Positions 8,857-17,132 of a stretch of DNA of 64,000 bases are shown here, piece after piece. A program made the translations under genes and the position numbers. The stretch lies in the NCBI GenBank assembly GCA_903910385.1, contig CAIVZM010000051.1, positions 24,436 to 88,435 on the forward strand, read 5' to 3'. Position 1 is the first letter of the stretch. Each line of letters starts with the position of its first letter. The notes under the pieces were generated by a model that was not told where the DNA came from, did not search any database, and was given only the letters and a program-made list of their open reading frames with translations. Source of the stretch: an uncultured Armatimonadota bacterium (lineage in GTDB: Bacteria > Armatimonadota > Armatimonadia > Armatimonadales > Armatimonadaceae).

Positions 8857-9597
8857 ATGAGCGTTCCAGAAACTCCCACCTTTGAATTTACGCATCTGAC
8901 GGAGCAGTCATATGCGGCGGCGCAATCTATCGTTCCTCTGGTCATAGATATTCTCGGGCCGCTCGATTCCGTCGTCGATCTGGGCGGCGGGGCGGGAGGT
9001 TGGCTCCGCGTTTTCCAAGAAAGCGGCGTCCGAAACATCCGCCTTTTCGATCACCCCGGCGTTCAATCGTCTGATTTGTTGATATCTCCTGACTTTTTCA
9101 CCCCTTGCGATTTGAGCGTGGAGACTCCCGCTCCCGTCGTCTGCAATCTTGTAATGACCGTAGAGTGCCTTGAACATTTGCCCGAAAGCCGCGCAGATGC
9201 TATGGTCGATTTTTTGGTAAAGTCTTCCGATTTCGTCCTCTTCTCAGCGGCGATACCACTACAGGGCGGGCATAAGCATATTAATGAGCAACCCTCCTGT
9301 TACTGGCGAGACAAATTTGCGGATCATGGTTATGCGTCACTGGATATTATTCGCCCAAGGATTATCTTCAACAAAAATATTCCCTGGTGGCTCCGGCAAA
9401 ACCTACGGTTGTACGTCCGACGCTCTGCCATAGATCAGATTCCGGCGGCGAAGCGTGAACCGTTCCTGCCGGATGATATGGATATTGTCTCGGAACAGGT
9501 TTTGACTATGAGACCGCCCGAGTTAACGCTCCGACAGTTGTTTTCAAAAATACCGGCTGCGCTTGCAGAAGCGATCCGCTACCGATGGGGACGATAA
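8857..9597 (+). CDS. Class I SAM-dependent methyltransferase
   Basis: The 246-residue protein has the motif I glycine loop DSVVDLGGGAGGWL (about residues 38-51), an acidic motif II region and EHLPESRADAMVDFL, as in Methyltransf_11/23-type enzymes that act on small molecules or sugars. ATG 8857 is preceded by GAGGAG at nine nt, within the end of the previous gene. The neighbours (TylF-type methyltransferase, glycosyltransferase, polysaccharide ABC ATPase) suggest a role in glycan modification, possibly chain-end capping. The substrate cannot be read from the sequence. Confidence 0.8.
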   Translation: MSVPETPTFEFTHLTEQSYAAAQSIVPLVIDILGPLDSVVDLGGGAGGWLRVFQESGVRNIRLFDHPGVQSSDLLISPDFFTPCDLSVETPAPVVCNLVMTVECLEHLPESRADAMVDFLVKSSDFVLFSAAIPLQGGHKHINEQPSCYWRDKFADHGYASLDIIRPRIIFNKNIPWWLRQNLRLYVRRSAIDQIPAAKREPFLPDDMDIVSEQVLTMRPPELTLRQLFSKIPAALAEAIRYRWGR

Positions 9598-9598
9598 T

Positions 9599-10591
9599 AT
9601 GGACGCACGAACTATTAGCGTCTCGATCATCATGACCACACGCAACCGGGCAGCTCATCTGAAAGCGACCCTGGAATCGCTGGCGAAAGTCGAAATTCCG
9701 GATTCTCTGACCTGTGAACTGATTATTGTCGATAATGGCTCCAGCGACGACACGGCAATGGTCATTCAGGAAAATATACTACCAAACCTGGTGACGACGG
9801 TTTTACAGGAACGCCGTACCGGTCAGGCATTTGCTCGTAATTCCGGACTTAACGCCGCTGCCGGGGAAATCATTGTCTTTACCGATGATGATGTACGATT
9901 CCCGGAATACTGGATATCAAGGTTATGTCGCCCCATTTTTGCAGGGGAAGCGGATGCAGTGGCAGGGGGAATTCATATCGCGCCGGAGTTAGAAAGACCC
10001 TGGATGCATCCGATGCACCGGGCGTTGCTCGCCGAGACGAAACGCCTCGAATCGGAAGATACCCTGCACGAAATGGTCGGCGCCAATATGGCGTTTCTAC
10101 GGGATGCTCTTGTCGATGTGCCGCAGTTTGACACCGAGCTTGGGCCTGGGGCGTTAGGCTTCGCTGATGACTCGCTCTTTGCGCTCCAACTTTGCCAGTC
10201 AGGTCGTAAGATCGCCCCCGCGTTTGATGTTTCCGTCGAACATCATTTTGATAAGCGACGCTTGAACCGGACCGATTTTCTGTCTGCAATCCGCCGATCT
10301 GCCGCTTCCTGGGCATACATTACCCACCACTGGGAGCATGATTCCCGTAATCTGAGCGTTCTCCCATTGTTCAAGCGTCCCCTCCGGTTACACTACGAAC
10401 GCCTCCGGCATCCGGGATATAAAACGGCGGAGGGAATACCAGAATGGGAATTGAGAATTTTATGGGATTTTTATTATCTGCAGAGACGTGTCATTCTAAA
10501 AAATAAGCCCCAAAATTATGATTGGCACGGTCAAGTCAAACGAGAAGCGAGACGGAACGGAACGGTTTTCATCCCTTCTCGCCTTTCATAG
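9599..10591 (+). CDS. Family 2 glycosyltransferase
   Basis: The 330-residue GT-A fold enzyme begins with SVSIIMTTRNRAAHLKATLESL (nucleotide-binding strand and helix), carries IIVDNGSSDDT, then the metal-binding acidic triplet FTDDDVRFP near residue 100, and the acceptor-side segment LGFADDSLFALQL. No membrane segment is seen. The ATG at 9599 lies one nt after the TAA of the preceding gene, with GGGGA upstream, so the two are translationally close. It is the last gene of the probable polysaccharide operon; a 253-nt gap separates it from purF. The donor sugar is not predictable. Confidence 0.88.
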   Translation: MDARTISVSIIMTTRNRAAHLKATLESLAKVEIPDSLTCELIIVDNGSSDDTAMVIQENILPNLVTTVLQERRTGQAFARNSGLNAAAGEIIVFTDDDVRFPEYWISRLCRPIFAGEADAVAGGIHIAPELERPWMHPMHRALLAETKRLESEDTLHEMVGANMAFLRDALVDVPQFDTELGPGALGFADDSLFALQLCQSGRKIAPAFDVSVEHHFDKRRLNRTDFLSAIRRSAASWAYITHHWEHDSRNLSVLPLFKRPLRLHYERLRHPGYKTAEGIPEWELRILWDFYYLQRRVILKNKPQNYDWHGQVKREARRNGTVFIPSRLS

Positions 10592-10844
10592 TAGCGTTCT
10601 CCATCGGTATCTTTAATCGGAACACGCTTTCGTACTATATTACGGATTCGCTGAATCTTTACGCCGACCTTCTTCACTCTTACGGGAACGCACGACGGAG
10701 AAAAAGCATCTTGCTATGGGATATTAAAGGCGTTTTACCAGAACCTTTATCGATCCTGTACGCCGCTTTGCGCTTTTCATAAGGTAGAATAAAAGCGATT
10801 CTGGCAAGTCGTGTGTGATTTGCTGGACTGCGCCCGGAGCCGCC

Positions 10845-12392
10845 ATGATTGATGAAGAAACGTCAGAAAACGATTTAGAGCGAGACGACGACGAGCCTAA
10901 AGAAGAATGCGGGGTCTTCGGTATGTATGCGCCGGGAACGGATGCCGCACGCCTGACCTTTTTCGCTCTGTTCGCTCTGCAACATCGAGGGCAGGAATCG
11001 GCAGGAATGGCAGTTTCCGATGGCGTCGCTATACGCTCCCATAAAGAAATGGGGCTGGTGACCAAGGTCTTCAATGAAGAACGGCTTGCCGCTCTTCCCG
11101 GTTTTATGTCTATCGGGCATACCCGGTATTCGACTACCGGATCGTCCGTCGTGCAAAATGCGCAACCTCTGGAGTGCTGCCTGCATTCGGGAACAGTCGC
11201 GGTGGCGCACAATGGCAACCTGATCAATACCAGCGAACTCCGGGCGGAAATGGAAGCGCGGGGAATCCCGTTCAAGACTTCCAATGACTCCGAAGTTATC
11301 GCTCTTTTGATTGCGGAAGCGCTGGATCAGGGCAAGAGCATCGAAGAGGCCGTTCGGGTCATGATGGAAAAGGTGCAGGGAGCGTACTCTCTGGCGATCC
11401 TGACCGAAAAGGAACTGATCGGCGTTCGTGATCCCAATGGCGTTCGCCCCCTCTGTCTGGGCCGTCTCGGAGATGAAGGCTGGGTGCTCGCCTCGGAGAC
11501 CTGCGCTCTGAATACGGTGGACGCTTCCTTTGTACGGGATCTGGCTCCCGGCGAAATGGCGATTATCGGAGCGCACGGCGTTCGCCGCGTTCCGGGGGTT
11601 CCCGCCCGACGTGATGCGCTGTGCATGCTGGAAATGATCTACTTCGCCCGCCCGGACTCCGAAATGTATGGTCAGAGCCTGCATATCGCACGGCAACGTA
11701 TGGGCGGCGAACTCTTTCATGAACATCCAGTGGAAGCCGATCTGGTCATCGGCGTCCCGGATAGCGGGACTCCTGCCGCACTCGGCTTCGCTCATGCATC
11801 CGGCATCCCTTTTGGCGAAGGCTTCATTAAAAACCGGTATATCCAGAGGACATTTATCCAACCCGATCCTCGCATGCGCGAACTGGGCGTCCGCATGAAA
11901 TTGACGCCGATCCGCGAGATGCTCAAGGGCAAGCGGGTCGTGATGGTGGATGACTCTATCGTTCGCGGCACCACCACCGGGAAAGTGGTGCGCCTTTTGC
12001 TGGAAGTGGGAGCCGAGGAAGTGCACGTTCGCATTACGGCGCCTCCGGTCAAATACCCGTGCTTCTATGGCATCGATATGGCGACACAGGATCAGTTGAT
12101 CGCGTCCACCAAGTCGGTCGAGGAAATCCGCCAGCATATCGGCGCGACTTCGCTGGGTTTCCTTTCAACCGAAGGTCTTTCCCGCGCCGTTCGCGTACCC
12201 AATGATAATTTCTGCCTCGCCTGCTTTACCGGCGCGTATCCCATTGAAATACCGCCTCATATCCGGGTGAGTAAATTCGCTCTGGAAATGCCGGTGGTGA
12301 ATAGCGCTGGCGTCACGACGAATTTACAACCCAAGATAGAGCCGCATGACGATAATATCGAAGGTATCGATGACAGCGTGCCGGGTGGATAA
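10845..12392 (+). CDS. purF: Amidophosphoribosyltransferase
   Basis: First committed enzyme of de novo purine synthesis: PRPP plus glutamine to 5-phosphoribosylamine. The 515-residue product shows a 21-residue acidic propeptide before Cys22 (EECGVFG), which would become the N-terminal nucleophile of the class II glutaminase after cleavage. RHRGQESAGMAV-type residues follow, and the PRPP loop VVMVDDSIVRGTTTGK has Asp369-Asp370. Cysteines in RRDALCML, KYPCFYG and NFCLACF match the 4Fe-4S ligands of the Bacillus-type enzyme, implying a cluster-containing form. ATG 10845 has GGAG upstream; an in-frame GTG at 10815 is weaker. It is followed by moaD at 6 nt. Confidence 0.97.
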   Translation: MIDEETSENDLERDDDEPKEECGVFGMYAPGTDAARLTFFALFALQHRGQESAGMAVSDGVAIRSHKEMGLVTKVFNEERLAALPGFMSIGHTRYSTTGSSVVQNAQPLECCLHSGTVAVAHNGNLINTSELRAEMEARGIPFKTSNDSEVIALLIAEALDQGKSIEEAVRVMMEKVQGAYSLAILTEKELIGVRDPNGVRPLCLGRLGDEGWVLASETCALNTVDASFVRDLAPGEMAIIGAHGVRRVPGVPARRDALCMLEMIYFARPDSEMYGQSLHIARQRMGGELFHEHPVEADLVIGVPDSGTPAALGFAHASGIPFGEGFIKNRYIQRTFIQPDPRMRELGVRMKLTPIREMLKGKRVVMVDDSIVRGTTTGKVVRLLLEVGAEEVHVRITAPPVKYPCFYGIDMATQDQLIASTKSVEEIRQHIGATSLGFLSTEGLSRAVRVPNDNFCLACFTGAYPIEIPPHIRVSKFALEMPVVNSAGVTTNLQPKIEPHDDNIEGIDDSVPGG

Positions 12393-12398
12393 AATCAG

Positions 12399-12641
12399 GT
12401 GAATATCCAGACGCTCTTTTTCGGACACTACCGCGATTTCGCGCCCGAATCGCTGACTCTGGAGGTTCCTCCGGGAACCTCCGTCGCGGAAGTGGCAGGG
12501 CGATTCGCGGAAAAAGATTCTCGATTCGCGGATTTGATCAAGCGCACCCGCGTTGCGGTCAATGGAGAATTCGCTTCCCCGGATTGCATGCTGAGCGAAG
12601 GCGACGAGGTCGCCTTTTTACCGCCGATGAGCGGAGGATAA
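12399..12641 (+). CDS. moaD: MoaD/ThiS-family sulfur carrier
   Basis: The 80-residue ubiquitin-like protein ends in the obligatory Gly-Gly (AFLPPMSGG), the tail that is adenylated and thiocarboxylated to donate sulfur to MoaE in molybdopterin synthesis. A beta-grasp pattern is visible, including VAVNGEFASPDCMLSEGDEVAF. It starts with GTG six nt after the purF stop. Immediate linkage to moaE identifies it as the small subunit of molybdopterin synthase rather than ThiS. The modA/modB genes near 54 kb fit the same cofactor need. Confidence 0.92.
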   Translation: MNIQTLFFGHYRDFAPESLTLEVPPGTSVAEVAGRFAEKDSRFADLIKRTRVAVNGEFASPDCMLSEGDEVAFLPPMSGG

Positions 12642-12702
12642 GGGACGCTCGGAGTCGTGCCAGCGCAAGGTTTGGAAAACCCGGCGAACAAGATACGGAT
12701 TT

Positions 12703-13125
12703 ATGATTCTTCTGACGGATGATATTTTAGACCCACAACAGGCGGTGGATGCCGTGATGACAAACGCGGACGGCGCTTATGTCCTGTTCGTCGGCGTGGT
12801 GCGTAATCACTCACGGGGCCGTAGCGTCACCGGATTGGAGTATCAGGCGTATCGCCCGATGGCGATTCGCCAGATCGAGCGTATCGTGGAGTCGGTCAAG
12901 GAGAAATGGAATCTTCGCTGTTCCATTTTACATCGGCTCGGACATATTATCGTCGGGGAGGCGTCCGTCGTCATCTGTGTAGCCGGAGCGCATCGCGCGG
13001 AATGTTTCGACGCTTGCGAATGGGCGATTGACACGCTGAAGGAAGAAGTCCCTATCTGGAAGAAAGAATTCGCCACGGACGGGACTTTCTGGATCGAAGG
13101 CGAGGACGCCATTGTCGCTCAGTAA
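12703..13125 (+). CDS. moaE: Molybdopterin synthase catalytic subunit
   Basis: The 140-residue MoaE converts precursor Z (cPMP) to molybdopterin using MoaD thiocarboxylate. Family residues seen are FVGVVRNHSRGR (about 29-40), the LEYQAYRPMA strand, HRLGHIIVGEASV and VPIWKKE with Lys120/Lys121, the catalytic lysine region, followed by FATDGTFWIEG. Length is normal for the family. It starts with ATG 61 nt after moaD without a strong ribosome site, and probably shares the purF-moaD transcript. Confidence 0.95.
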   Translation: MILLTDDILDPQQAVDAVMTNADGAYVLFVGVVRNHSRGRSVTGLEYQAYRPMAIRQIERIVESVKEKWNLRCSILHRLGHIIVGEASVVICVAGAHRAECFDACEWAIDTLKEEVPIWKKEFATDGTFWIEGEDAIVAQ

Positions 13126-13167
13126 ATTCCGCTTCCAGAATGAACTTAACGAGAAAGCGGCGGCGCA

Positions 13168-13716
13168 TTGGCGGTAGAGACACCGGATACCACTATTCCC
13201 GCTTTTGAGACGCCGATCACGATTCGGCGGATGCGAGCCTCCGATATCGAGCATGTGTCACGGATTGAGCGGGAATCGTTCTCGACCGGGTGGAGCGCCA
13301 GCGCCTATCTGACCGAACTATCCAACCCGGCGGCGGTCTACATTGTGGCGGCGGTCAACGAAAAACTGATCGGGTATGGCGGATTATGGGTCATCATGGA
13401 TGAGGCCCATATCACCACAATCGCCGTCGTCCCGGAGTGGCGCGGTCTTCGTATCGGGGAACGTCTGCTCTCGGAAATGCTGGCTACCGCACGCCGTGAT
13501 GGCGCCACTCGCGCCACGCTCGAAGTTCGGACGAGCAATGAACCGGCGCAACGTCTCTACAAACGGTATGGCTTCCTCAAAGCCGCCGTCCGTAAGGGGT
13601 ACTATTCGGATAACCGCGAGGACGCCGACATCCTCTGGCTCAACGACATGGATGCTACGACATGGCGCGAGGAATTCAACCGACGGCGTGAGGAAATGGG
13701 GATGCCCCCGCTTTAG
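13168..13716 (+). CDS. rimI: Ribosomal-protein S18 alanine N-acetyltransferase (RimI-like)
   Basis: The 182-residue GNAT enzyme has a RimI-like core: IRRMRASDIEHVSRIERESFSTGWSASAY near the N-terminus, the acetyl-CoA loop VVPEWRGLRIGERLLSEML (Q/R-x-x-G-x-G/A equivalent RGLRIGE) and VRTSNEPAQRLYKRYGF with YYSDNREDADILWL at the end, matching the RimI family signature. It acetylates a protein N-terminus, classically ribosomal S18. The start is a TTG, since the only nearby ATG (13140) is out of frame and the first in-frame ATG would remove the first strand. It ends the purF-moaD-moaE-rimI run. Confidence 0.85.
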   Translation: MAVETPDTTIPAFETPITIRRMRASDIEHVSRIERESFSTGWSASAYLTELSNPAAVYIVAAVNEKLIGYGGLWVIMDEAHITTIAVVPEWRGLRIGERLLSEMLATARRDGATRATLEVRTSNEPAQRLYKRYGFLKAAVRKGYYSDNREDADILWLNDMDATTWREEFNRRREEMGMPPL

Positions 13717-13922
13717 CCTGCGGGTGGGGGAGCAAGGCTCGCACGAATTGACAAACGCAGGAATGAACCAGAAAAACGAGGGGCGGACGCCAACCCTACA
13801 AGCATTCAGGCGATGACGCAACCTGCCTTCGTTGTTTTACCAAGGCTCTGCATTTTCAAAAAACTTCCGGGCGCTCCGCGCCTCTCTAAACTATCCCACA
13901 CAAAAGAGAGAAAGAAAAAATC

Positions 13923-14621
13923 CTAACGGAGTCCTGGGGAAGCGCAACAACGAAAGCTGCCGTAGTCGTATCTGAAGGTCGGTACGCCCCAGTTCCGGAA
14001 TGCGGAACGGAAGAGGACTGGATCATAGCAATCCCAAGAACCGCCGCGCAACACACGCGTATCCTGTTTATCGTCATACCAATCCGCGCACCACTGGAAC
14101 ACGTTCCCCGCCATATCATTGATGCCGTAGGGACTCACGCCCAAACGGTCATCCCGGTTCACCGATGCCGTCCCCCCGGAATCACCGTAACCGCTCGTGG
14201 AACACCGGAGTTGGTCACGGTCGAACTTGTCTCCCCAGGGATACTGGTACGCTTTACCCGTCTTTACATCCCAACGGGCCGCCTTCTCCCACTGCTGTTC
14301 CGTCGGCAGTTTCACGCCCGCCCATTTGCAATAAGCGTCCGCGTCTTCCCATGAGACATTGACTATCGGATGATCTTTCTTCGACCATGCAGGATTGAAG
14401 CTCGGCGCAGAAGGCATCTTTCGACCTGTGTCCTGACAGAACTTCTCGTACATTCCCACGGTCACCAGATTCTTGTAAATATAATAGGCAGACAGATTCA
14501 CCGTATGACGCTGGTTGTCGCTCTGGTCATCATCACCCATTAGAAATTCACCCGCCGGTATCAGGATCATCTCCGAGCCGTCTGTGTGAATAGATGTCTT
14601 ATTGCCGTCGCTGCTTGCCAT
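13923..14621 (-). CDS. Formylglycine-generating-enzyme-like (SUMF1 fold) protein
   Basis: The 232-residue protein is a single FGE-sulfatase domain: ILIPAGEFLMGDDD, NVSWEDADAYCKWAGVKLPTEQQWEKAAR, YPWGD and DMAGNVFQWCADWY followed by VLRGGSWDC. True FGEs oxidise a sulfatase Cys using two cysteines in the GGSxxCxxxxC region. Here GGSWDC could supply the first (near residue 202), but the next residues are YDPVLFRSAFR, so the second is missing. It is therefore more likely a non-FGE member of the fold, such as the sugar- or ligand-binding type. ATG 14621 has AAAGGG at seven nt; ATG 14714 would add a cysteine/histidine-rich tail without a ribosome site. No sulfatase is nearby. Confidence 0.85.
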   Translation of the reverse strand: MASSDGNKTSIHTDGSEMILIPAGEFLMGDDDQSDNQRHTVNLSAYYIYKNLVTVGMYEKFCQDTGRKMPSAPSFNPAWSKKDHPIVNVSWEDADAYCKWAGVKLPTEQQWEKAARWDVKTGKAYQYPWGDKFDRDQLRCSTSGYGDSGGTASVNRDDRLGVSPYGINDMAGNVFQWCADWYDDKQDTRVLRGGSWDCYDPVLFRSAFRNWGVPTFRYDYGSFRCCASPGLR

Positions 14622-14792
14622 TTTGGTACCCTTTCCAAAGCCTGTGTATTCTTGCCGGAAATGATGTGTTCCTGAATGTCCGATGTTCTCGGTGACGCAA
14701 CGCCGTTTCCCCATAGAATAGGAGTGAGGTTACCTCTTTGACACAGAACGACACTATTTTGTTATCGGCGACAGACACGCGCCTTAAGGAAC

Positions 14793-15464
14793 TTATTGAA
14801 AGAGCGCAGGCAACGTGGCGACAGAGGGGATCAGGTGGGTGTGCGGTTGATGTGAGAGTTGTTCGGCGGTGTGCGTCCCTTCGGTGACGCCGATTACCCA
14901 ACCGCAATTAGCGGCATGACCTTCCTGTAGATCGGAAGGGGTGTCGCCCACTTTCGCGACAAGCGCAGTGTCCGTGACGCCAAAGCGGGACATCATCGCA
15001 TAAATCATGTCCGGATACGGTCGGCCGTTTTCCACCTCATCGCTGGTGACGGAACCGTCAATTTTGTCGCTCCAGTTCAGGCGTTCGATAATGGCGTCGG
15101 CGATGTCGCGGGAAAACCCGGTATCAAGGGCGACTTTGATTCCTGCGGCGCGAAGGGTGGCAAACGTTTCTTCCGTTCCCGCGATGGGCGCGACATCAGG
15201 AGACTCCCGGTAGTAGTTCAGCATCCGTGCGATGAAATCATGGTGCAATTCCGCAATCCGGGGTTCGGGGAGGGTGACGCCCTGCTCTCCGAGCAACTGC
15301 CGAATGGCGATCGGCTTGGGAATTCCCATCAAGGCGACCGCTGAGGGCAAGGGTACCGGATGTCCTGCGGCTTCCAGCGCATCACACAGACACTGCGCGA
15401 CAACGTACTCCCCATCGTAAACGGTGGTGCCCGCCATATCGAAAACCACTAACTCCGGCTTCAT
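14793..15464 (-). CDS. Phosphonatase-like HAD hydrolase
   Basis: The 223-residue HAD-superfamily protein starts VVFDMAGTT. The nucleophile Asp9 is followed at +2 by Ala11, not Asp, a hallmark of phosphonoacetaldehyde hydrolase (PhnX). In the cap, LMGIPKPIAIRQLL aligns with PhnX MGLLKIDHVRAL, so Lys50 is in the place of the Schiff-base lysine. DTPSDLQEGHAANCGWVIGV supplies the metal-binding Asp. Predicted reaction: hydrolytic C-P cleavage of phosphonoacetaldehyde to acetaldehyde and phosphate. Its ATG overlaps the stop of the FAD oxidoreductase (ATGA), so translation is coupled. The closest known subgroup is the PhnX-like (TIGR03351-type) proteins, from memory. Confidence 0.85.
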   Translation of the reverse strand: MKPELVVFDMAGTTVYDGEYVVAQCLCDALEAAGHPVPLPSAVALMGIPKPIAIRQLLGEQGVTLPEPRIAELHHDFIARMLNYYRESPDVAPIAGTEETFATLRAAGIKVALDTGFSRDIADAIIERLNWSDKIDGSVTSDEVENGRPYPDMIYAMMSRFGVTDTALVAKVGDTPSDLQEGHAANCGWVIGVTEGTHTAEQLSHQPHTHLIPSVATLPALFQ

Positions 15465-16594
15465 AGATTCTCCCGTACCGCGTTTTCCGCAACTCCGAAC
15501 GACATCGTCATTCCGGCGCCGCCCACTCCGGTCACCAGAGTGACTCCGGGTTCCGGGCGAACGATAATCTGCGCTTTTTCCTCATGCTTGGCATAAATTC
15601 CATGCCAGCGAGAGGCGATCTCAAACTCTTTCCCATTCGGGGGGGTCAGGAACGATTGCAGGTAATCCAGAATCAGGCGATCAATGACTTCCGAATCGAA
15701 CGGGGTGATTTCCGCTCCATACTCATGCGAATCGCCCAGTGTCAGTTCCCCGCCACCATTCTGCGATGCCATCACATGAATGCCGTAACGGTCAAATTCC
15801 GGCGTCTCACGAGCGACACGCTCTTTAAGCGCCGGAAGGGACGGACAATTCGCAAACGATTTATAGTGCCGCAGGGTCAATCCCGCCGCCAGCATCGGAC
15901 CCAATCGGTAATCGCCAGTCGGAGCGGTACGCAACATCTGTAATTTGCACAGTTTCAATCCGAGGGTTGCAAATGTCTCCGGGTAGAGAATCTGCATCTC
16001 ATCGCCGGAGCAGACATACAGATTTTCCGCCTCGATGACGCCTGCGCTGGTGCGAACGGCAGGTCGCTCACAGCCTACGGCGGTAACGCCGAAACGGAAT
16101 TCGACGCCGAACTTCGCCGTCAGATAACCTGGCAACGTTGCAATGACGGCGCGAGGATCGACGCAGATTTCGGATGGCGACCACATCGCACCCATCAGGT
16201 TTTCCGGGTTGATACGGGGGGCGTTACGCAGAATAGTTTCCGGCGACCACATTTCTACCTCGTAACCATTGGCGGGAGCGGCATGGATGAATTCTTGCAG
16301 GACTTGCGCCTCGTCTTCGCGATAGGCGAGGTGCAGAGACCCGGTCTTTTCGTGCCAGATTCCGGCGTCCGGCAGGATATTAAGCCAGTGTTCCCGGCTT
16401 CGCAGGGCGATCTGGTGCATCGCTCCCGGCGTTTGCCCGATGGGCCAGAGCATGCCAAAGTTGCGTACGGACGCTCCCTGCGCACGAGGATGCCTTTCCA
16501 GTACGACCACACGCCGACCATGTCGCGCCAGATGATACGCGCACGCTAAACCGACAATTCCCGCGCCAACTACCGCCTCGTCAAAACGTTGCAT
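15461..16594 (-). CDS. FAD-dependent oxidoreductase of the phosphonate-linked DAO type
   Basis: The 377-residue protein has the dinucleotide-binding EAVVGAGIVGLACAYHLARHGRRVVVLER near the N-terminus and the DAO-fold C-terminal glycine motif TLVTGVGGAGMTMSFGVAE. It belongs with the oxidoreductases that sit next to PhnX-like hydrolases (TIGR03364-type). Members of this group are reported to oxidise 2-aminoethylphosphonate or its N-alkyl derivatives to phosphonoacetaldehyde, which the neighbouring hydrolase could then split. Start chosen at ATG 16594, preceded by TATACT-N6, rather than an in-frame TTG at 16633 that would overlap the HIT gene. No phosphonate transporter is visible here. Confidence 0.85.
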   Translation of the reverse strand: MQRFDEAVVGAGIVGLACAYHLARHGRRVVVLERHPRAQGASVRNFGMLWPIGQTPGAMHQIALRSREHWLNILPDAGIWHEKTGSLHLAYREDEAQVLQEFIHAAPANGYEVEMWSPETILRNAPRINPENLMGAMWSPSEICVDPRAVIATLPGYLTAKFGVEFRFGVTAVGCERPAVRTSAGVIEAENLYVCSGDEMQILYPETFATLGLKLCKLQMLRTAPTGDYRLGPMLAAGLTLRHYKSFANCPSLPALKERVARETPEFDRYGIHVMASQNGGGELTLGDSHEYGAEITPFDSEVIDRLILDYLQSFLTPPNGKEFEIASRWHGIYAKHEEKAQIIVRPEPGVTLVTGVGGAGMTMSFGVAENAVRENL

Positions 16595-16600
16595 ACCGGG

Positions 16601-16606
16601 AGTATA
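16601..16606 (-). promoter_or_regulatory. -10 hexamer for leaderless FAD oxidoreductase
   Basis: TATACT on the minus strand lies exactly six nt before ATG 16594, so transcription would start at the initiation codon. There is no Shine-Dalgarno sequence and no clear -35. Confidence 0.5.
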
Positions 16607-16613
16607 CCCGCTA

Positions 16614-17123
16614 TCACTGTCCGTTTTGCTCAAAATATCGGACGATTTTCTCGTAGGTCTGCGGAAGTGTTTCTGGTAGAACTTTCACATCGCCGATGAC
16701 CGGCATAAAATTCGTATCGCCATTCCAGCGAGGGACGATGTGCATATGCAGGTGGGCGGCGATGCCTGCCCCCGCCGCCGCGCCAACGTTCATCCCGATA
16801 TTGAAGCCGTCCGGGCGGTATATTCCGGTCAGAACATCGGTCATGGCGGCGGTCAGTTGCATCATTTCGCAACCTTCTTCGGCTGTCAGTTCTGTCGGAG
16901 AGGCGATATGCCGGTAAGGCAATACCATTACATGACCGCTGTTGTACGGAAATGCGTTCAGAATGATGTAGCACACAGCGCCCCGGCGAACGATGTAATT
17001 CTCCGCATCCTTTTCCTCAACTTCGGCGGGACGATCACAGAAAATACAACCTGTCGGTCCCGCCTTTTTGGGCGCTCCGCCGGTAATATAATTCAACCGC
17101 CACGGCGCATACAATCGTTCCAT
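16614..17123 (-). CDS. HIT-family nucleotide phosphorylase/hydrolase
   Basis: The 169-residue protein carries the histidine triad HLHMHIVPRW (His124, 126, 128) that forms the nucleotidyl-His intermediate, plus an N-terminal CIFCD pair (Cys26/Cys29) typical of zinc-binding HIT proteins. NAFPYNSGHVMVLPYRH is the conserved strand-turn before it. Length and motifs resemble the Ap4A phosphorylase-like branch found in actinobacteria rather than the short HinT proteins. It probably degrades dinucleoside polyphosphates or adenylated by-products. It lies 9 nt downstream of the GH18 gene on the same strand. A weak TAATAT hexamer sits six nt before the ATG. Confidence 0.9.
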   Translation of the reverse strand: MERLYAPWRLNYITGGAPKKAGPTGCIFCDRPAEVEEKDAENYIVRRGAVCYIILNAFPYNSGHVMVLPYRHIASPTELTAEEGCEMMQLTAAMTDVLTGIYRPDGFNIGMNVGAAAGAGIAAHLHMHIVPRWNGDTNFMPVIGDVKVLPETLPQTYEKIVRYFEQNGQ

Positions 17124-17132
17124 GCCGTGATA

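Noticed and set aside
10592..10844. Purine riboswitch before purF
   Set aside because: No three-way-junction pattern or conserved loop bases were found; only a weak TAGAAT at 10785-10790.
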